This document shows positions 5,147-8,980 of a stretch of 8,980 nt of DNA, piece after piece. The notes below the pieces were generated by a model. The model had not been told where the DNA came from, searched no databases, and saw only the letters and a program-made list of their open reading frames with translations. The stretch is from Nitrospirota bacterium. Its GTDB lineage: Bacteria; Nitrospirota; Nitrospiria; Nitrospirales; UBA8639. Each line of letters begins with the position of its first letter. Position 1 is the first letter of the stretch. Where the stretch lies: assembly GCA_029881175.1 (NCBI GenBank), contig JAOUNC010000088.1, positions 1-8,980 of the forward strand. Reading direction: 5' to 3'. The position numbers and the translations under genes are program-made.

Positions 5147-8005
5147 TTACTTGCCAACGCAGAGCGCAGCTTCTATGGCCTGTTCTAATCGTTCGAGGCC
5201 TTGGGGTACGTCGGCTCCGAGGTGGACCCGAATCACCCGGCGCTGACGGCTGGTCAGACTTTGTAGGTCGCCTAAGGCTTGCGCGGCTTTGAGGACGCCA
5301 AAGGTATAGGGTTCATCCGGAATGGCCAGATCTTCTGCATCATCGCAGGTGATTTGAATAAAGACACCAGAATTGGGGCCACCTTTATGCAGTTGCCCTG
5401 TGGAATGAAGAAAGCGAGGGCCATAGCCCAACGTAGTAGCGACCTGCTTGGTCTCACGAACTTTGGTGCGAATGCGGTCAAAGATGGCATGAACCGCATC
5501 GGTTCGTTCCACATAGACATTCATGGCAAAATAATCCCCAGATTGGAGACGTGTGAGATGCGCGGCGACCAGATCGTCCAACGTCGAGCTCCCTTTGAGC
5601 GCCTGACCGTTTGCCTCATCGGCAAAAACCTGTATTCCCTCATCAACGAGGAGCGGTGAGGATTCGGCAAGCTTTCCTTCTTTTTTAAATGTTTCAAGAT
5701 GGGCTTTGGTATAGTCTTTACTTTCTTGGACATTCGGCTGATCAAAGGCATTGATACCCAATAGGGCTCCGGCCACGGCTGTCGCCATTTCCCACAAGAA
5801 GAATTCTTGCCCGAGATTGAGTAAATCCGCCATATCAATGCGAATGACGGGATGGCCGGCTTGCTCTAAGGCGTTAACCCTGGCCTCCTGCTCCGCATCA
5901 ATCCCCTGTTCATAGCGGATATAGGCAAAGACTCGATCTTGTCCATAGACCTCAGGGGCACCCACCATTTCGCCTTCAACAGGAATGATCCCTTTGCCCT
6001 CCTTACCCGTACTTTCTGCCACCAATTGCTCCAACCACGCACCAAGATCCCATAAGGCTGGTGATGTTACAAAAGTGAGTTTGTCTCGGCCGGCTTTAGC
6101 CAGCGTTCCCAATACGGCTCCCAATCGCACTCCTGGATTCTCCTGGGCTGACACAGATGCCTCGCAGGAATGTCGCATGCGTTCCGTTTGATGCAGGAAC
6201 TGCTCAATATTTAACCCCATCAACGCAGCAGGCACGATGCCAAAATTGGAGAGGGCCGAATAGCGTCCGCCGATTTCAGGAACACCTGGCAGGATATGCC
6301 TGAATTTCAATGTTGTGGCCACGCCTTCAAGCAACGACCCCGGATCGGTAATGGCCACAAAATGCTGACCAGCCTTGTCACCGACCACCTGACGCATACG
6401 CTCAAAGAAATATTTCTGGAACACGAGGGGTTCTGTGGTCGACCCGGACTTGCTCGCAACGATACAAAGGGTTTTTGATAAATCCACATGGTGTTCGAAT
6501 GATCGAACCTGTGAAGGCACCGTACTGTCCAACACATGTAATTCGGGATAGCCCTCAATGACGCCATAGGTCATCCGTAACACTTCCGGGCACAGACTAC
6601 TTCCTCCCATCCCTAAGAGCAGGACATGTTTGAACCCCGCCTCCTTAATGTCTTTCGCCACGGCTTGCAGTCGAGCAATCTGGGGCAATTGTTCTTGCGA
6701 AATGGTCAACCATCCCAACGCATGGCGAATAATGTTCTGCGCCTCAGGATCCTGATGCCACACCGTAGGGTCTTTCGCCCAAATCCGGCGAACCAGATTA
6801 TTCTGTTGTATGTCAGTGAGCGCCTTATCGACAGAACTCTGCATGGCACCAAGTGCATACGTGACACGATCCAACTTGGCTCCCAACACCTCAGCCCTCT
6901 TGCGACTAATCACGCCCATTAATTGATCAAAGGCATCGACAAATAATTTCGCCCCGTCAGTTAAAAGCGTATCGGTCACCTCATCAATGGAGATCCCCAC
7001 GTCTGCCAACCGTTGCATGGTGGCCTTGGCCTCCTCTAAACCTTCTTGAATCGCATTCTTCACAATGCCATGGTCGCGAAAGGCGGCAAACGTCGCTTCG
7101 GGCATGGTATTGACGGTGTCCGGCCCGATGAGTTGATCGACATACAAGGTATCCGGATATTTGGGGTTTTTGGTGCCCGTGCTAGCCCACAAGACTCGCT
7201 GGACCCGCGCACCTTTGGCTTTCAATGCCTGAAAATCCTGGCTTTCAAAAATTTCCTCATATTTTTGGTAGGCCAACTTGGCATTGGCAACAGCGACTTT
7301 TCCAAGAAGCCCCTCCATCACCCCACGTTGCCCTGCATTCGATTCCTCTTTGATTTTTGTTTCCAGCCGCTTATCACACAGACTGTCGATTCGACTCACG
7401 AAAAAGCTCGCCACCGACGCAATCTGTCCGATATCCCCACCATTTGCCGCCAGTCGCTCAAGACCGCGGATGTAGCGCCAGGCCACCCGTTCATACATCA
7501 CCACACTAAACAACAGGGTGACATTAATGTTGATGCCGCGTGACAACAGCTCCTCAATAGCCGGCAGACCCTCAAGCGTTCCCGGCACCTTAATCATGAC
7601 ATTTTTTCGCCCCACCGCTGCATGAAGACGAACCGCTTCCTCAATGGTGGCCTGAGTATCAAACGCCAAATCCGGCGAGACTTCTAAGCTGACATATCCA
7701 TCTCGCCCTTGTGAAGATTCATAGACGGACTGCATGACATCTGCCGCATCCTGAATATCTTGAATGGCCACCCGCTCATAAATTGCCTTCACGCCAATCA
7801 GCTCAGAAGCCGCCTGTTTGATCGCGTCATCATAGTCCGTGCTCCCCGCGATAGCTTTTTCGAAAATAGCCGGATTGGACGTCATGCCCATCAACCCATC
7901 TTGATCGATCAAGGCTTGCAACTGGCCTGACGTGATCAATCCGCGACGAATATAGTCATACCACGGGCTCTGTCCACATTCACGAAGTTGCACGAGACGA
8001 TTCAT
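5147..8005 (-). CDS. tal-pgi: Bifunctional transaldolase / glucose-6-phosphate isomerase fusion
   Basis: This is one 952-residue protein with two enzymes. The N-terminal transaldolase (about 1-370) moves a dihydroxyacetone unit between sugar phosphates. It shows GMTSNPAIFEKAI (40-52), VMIKVPGT with the Schiff-base lysine K139, INVTLLFS (160-167) and LWASTGTKNPKYPDTLYV (272-289). After a linker of roughly 50-60 residues, the isomerase half (about 425-952) interconverts fructose-6-phosphate and glucose-6-phosphate. It shows GMGGSS (465-470), SKSGSTTEP (518-526), GGRYSALSNFG (579-589), AESTGKEGKGIIP (663-675, likely catalytic E664) and the C-terminal RFLHSTGQLHKGGP (864-877). Length fits known Tal-Pgi fusions of about 950 aa. 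The ATG at 8005 is chosen because AAGGAG lies 8 nt before it; the in-frame GTG at 8011 lies only 2 nt from that site. The gene follows tkt by 32 nt. Fusing the two enzymes hands transaldolase's fructose-6-phosphate to the isomerase and so returns it to glucose-6-phosphate. Confidence 0.95.
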   Translation of the reverse strand: MNRLVQLRECGQSPWYDYIRRGLITSGQLQALIDQDGLMGMTSNPAIFEKAIAGSTDYDDAIKQAASELIGVKAIYERVAIQDIQDAADVMQSVYESSQGRDGYVSLEVSPDLAFDTQATIEEAVRLHAAVGRKNVMIKVPGTLEGLPAIEELLSRGININVTLLFSVVMYERVAWRYIRGLERLAANGGDIGQIASVASFFVSRIDSLCDKRLETKIKEESNAGQRGVMEGLLGKVAVANAKLAYQKYEEIFESQDFQALKAKGARVQRVLWASTGTKNPKYPDTLYVDQLIGPDTVNTMPEATFAAFRDHGIVKNAIQEGLEEAKATMQRLADVGISIDEVTDTLLTDGAKLFVDAFDQLMGVISRKRAEVLGAKLDRVTYALGAMQSSVDKALTDIQQNNLVRRIWAKDPTVWHQDPEAQNIIRHALGWLTISQEQLPQIARLQAVAKDIKEAGFKHVLLLGMGGSSLCPEVLRMTYGVIEGYPELHVLDSTVPSQVRSFEHHVDLSKTLCIVASKSGSTTEPLVFQKYFFERMRQVVGDKAGQHFVAITDPGSLLEGVATTLKFRHILPGVPEIGGRYSALSNFGIVPAALMGLNIEQFLHQTERMRHSCEASVSAQENPGVRLGAVLGTLAKAGRDKLTFVTSPALWDLGAWLEQLVAESTGKEGKGIIPVEGEMVGAPEVYGQDRVFAYIRYEQGIDAEQEARVNALEQAGHPVIRIDMADLLNLGQEFFLWEMATAVAGALLGINAFDQPNVQESKDYTKAHLETFKKEGKLAESSPLLVDEGIQVFADEANGQALKGSSTLDDLVAAHLTRLQSGDYFAMNVYVERTDAVHAIFDRIRTKVRETKQVATTLGYGPRFLHSTGQLHKGGPNSGVFIQITCDDAEDLAIPDEPYTFGVLKAAQALGDLQSLTSRQRRVIRVHLGADVPQGLERLEQAIEAALCVGK

Positions 8006-8013
8006 GAGCACAT

Positions 8014-8019
8014 CTCCTT
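8014..8019 (-). promoter_or_regulatory. Shine-Dalgarno of tal-pgi
   Basis: AAGGAG on the minus strand lies 8 nt before the ATG at 8005. It lies inside the 32-nt gap after tkt and decides between the ATG and a GTG two codons upstream. Confidence 0.8.
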
Positions 8020-8037
8020 TTCACGACCGGTTTACAA

Positions 8038-8979
8038 TCACAAAGACGCCATCTGATGCTGAACACGATCAATCTGCGCTTTTGCGGCAGCCACGACATG
8101 TTCAACGGTAAATCCAAATTTTTTCAGGAGGTCTTTAAGGGGAGCAGAGGCCCCGAAGGATTCCATGCCAATCGAAACGCCTTGAGTCCCGACATACCGC
8201 CCCCAACCCAAGGTGGTGGCAAGTTCCACAGACACTCGTGCCGTCACGTCGTGAGGGATAACCGATTGTTGATAGTCCTCAGACTGCTGTTCAAATAATT
8301 CCCAGGAAGGCATGCTCACAACGCGACTCTTAATCCCTTCTACCGCCAACTGTTCATGAGCCTGAAGACAGAGTGCAACTTCGCTCCCCGTTGCGAGCAA
8401 CAACACATCGGGACGACCATCGGGAGCATCAGCTAAGACATAGGCTCCCTTCGCCACACCTGCGGCTGACGCATATTTGGTACGATCCAACGTCGGCATG
8501 GCCTGCCGCGTCAAAATGAGCACAACCGGCTCATGCCGCAACGGCATCATCACTTTCCAGGCTTCGACTATTTCATTCGCATCAGCAGGACGCAACACCA
8601 TCAATCCAGGGATGGCTCGGAGCGATGGAATCTGTTCAATCGGCTGATGCGTGGGACCATCTTCTCCCACCCCAATAGAGTCATGGGTAAAGATATGCAG
8701 GACCGGGATTTCCATCAGCGCCGAAAGGCGAATGGCCGCTCTGGCATAATCACTGAAAATGAGAAATCCCGAACCATAGGGCCTCATCTTGGATAAAGAC
8801 AATCCATTTAAAATAGCCCCCATGGCATGTTCTCGCACGCCAAAATGCACATTCCGCCCGGAGTGATTCTCACTGGTACAGTCGCCCGCCCCTTCAAACG
8901 TTAACCGAGTTTTGGTCGATGGCGCTAAATCAGCCGAGCCACCAAACAGCCAAGGCACGTTTTTGCCTATAGCATTGAG
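8038..8979 (-). CDS. tkt: Transketolase, C-terminal half (5' end outside window)
   Basis: Transketolase is a thiamine-diphosphate enzyme that transfers two-carbon units between ketose and aldose phosphates in the non-oxidative pentose phosphate pathway. The visible 313 residues hold the pyrimidine-binding domain and the C-terminal domain. Counting from the first visible Leu, PWLFGGSADLAPSTKT is near 9-24, and FGVREHAMG carries the conserved catalytic glutamate (E50) that activates the cofactor. HDSIGVGEDGPTHQP (near 99-113) and LRPADANE follow. The frame stays open upstream (LNAIGKN) with family-like sequence, so the GTG at 8958 is an internal codon and not a start. About half of a normal 660-670 aa transketolase, including the diphosphate-binding domain, lies beyond the right edge. 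tal-pgi follows after 32 nt, probably in the same operon. Confidence 0.95.
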   Translation of the reverse strand, partial: LNAIGKNVPWLFGGSADLAPSTKTRLTFEGAGDCTSENHSGRNVHFGVREHAMGAILNGLSLSKMRPYGSGFLIFSDYARAAIRLSALMEIPVLHIFTHDSIGVGEDGPTHQPIEQIPSLRAIPGLMVLRPADANEIVEAWKVMMPLRHEPVVLILTRQAMPTLDRTKYASAAGVAKGAYVLADAPDGRPDVLLLATGSEVALCLQAHEQLAVEGIKSRVVSMPSWELFEQQSEDYQQSVIPHDVTARVSVELATTLGWGRYVGTQGVSIGMESFGASAPLKDLLKKFGFTVEHVVAAAKAQIDRVQHQMASL

Positions 8980-8980
8980 A

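Noticed and set aside
7046..7543. 165-codon plus-strand open frame antisense to the transaldolase half of tal-pgi
   Set aside because: The opposite strand carries conserved transaldolase motifs across the same stretch, and the antisense product has no family-like features. It is a shadow of codon bias.
8956..8958. GTG at the beginning of the visible transketolase frame as a true start
   Set aside because: Family-like sequence continues upstream to the window edge, and the N-terminal diphosphate-binding domain would be missing, so the gene is simply cut by the window.

Overview
The window is a bacterial central-carbon-metabolism locus made of two convergent gene blocks with a small toxin-antitoxin module between them. 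The three plus-strand genes encode a GH15 glucoamylase/trehalase-type glycosidase (5' end cut by the window edge), a short-form 6-phosphogluconate dehydrogenase (gnd) and glucose-6-phosphate dehydrogenase (zwf). On the minus strand, read from the right edge inward, are the C-terminal half of transketolase (tkt, 5' end cut), a bifunctional transaldolase/glucose-6-phosphate isomerase fusion (tal-pgi) and a vapBC toxin-antitoxin pair.

Layout: 2-1666 GH15; 1726-2619 gnd; 2649-4193 zwf; 4194-4351 intergenic; 4352-4765 vapC (minus) and 4749-4961 vapB (minus), overlapping by 17 nt; 4972-5021 a promoter and palindromic operator for vapBC; 5022-5146 intergenic; 5147-8005 tal-pgi (minus); 8038-8979 tkt (minus). 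Spacings within each metabolic block are short (59 and 29 nt on plus, 32 nt on minus), with a good Shine-Dalgarno before gnd and tal-pgi, so each block looks like an operon.

Together the metabolic genes form most of a pentose phosphate cycle. GH15 releases glucose from an alpha-glucan or trehalose. Zwf and Gnd oxidise glucose-6-phosphate to ribulose-5-phosphate. Transketolase and transaldolase rearrange pentose phosphates to fructose-6-phosphate, and the isomerase half of the fusion returns this to glucose-6-phosphate. Missing from the window are 6-phosphogluconolactonase, glucokinase and the pentose-phosphate isomerase and epimerase.

Organism: a bacterium of moderate GC content. The Tal-Pgi fusion occurs in scattered lineages (acetic acid bacteria are a known example). 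The combination here, with the GH15-gnd-zwf order, makes me think of Nitrospirota (Nitrospira-like), but this is a low-confidence inference. I see no phage, IS element, CRISPR array or RNA gene. Apart from vapBC and its well-formed control region, this is ordinary metabolic DNA.
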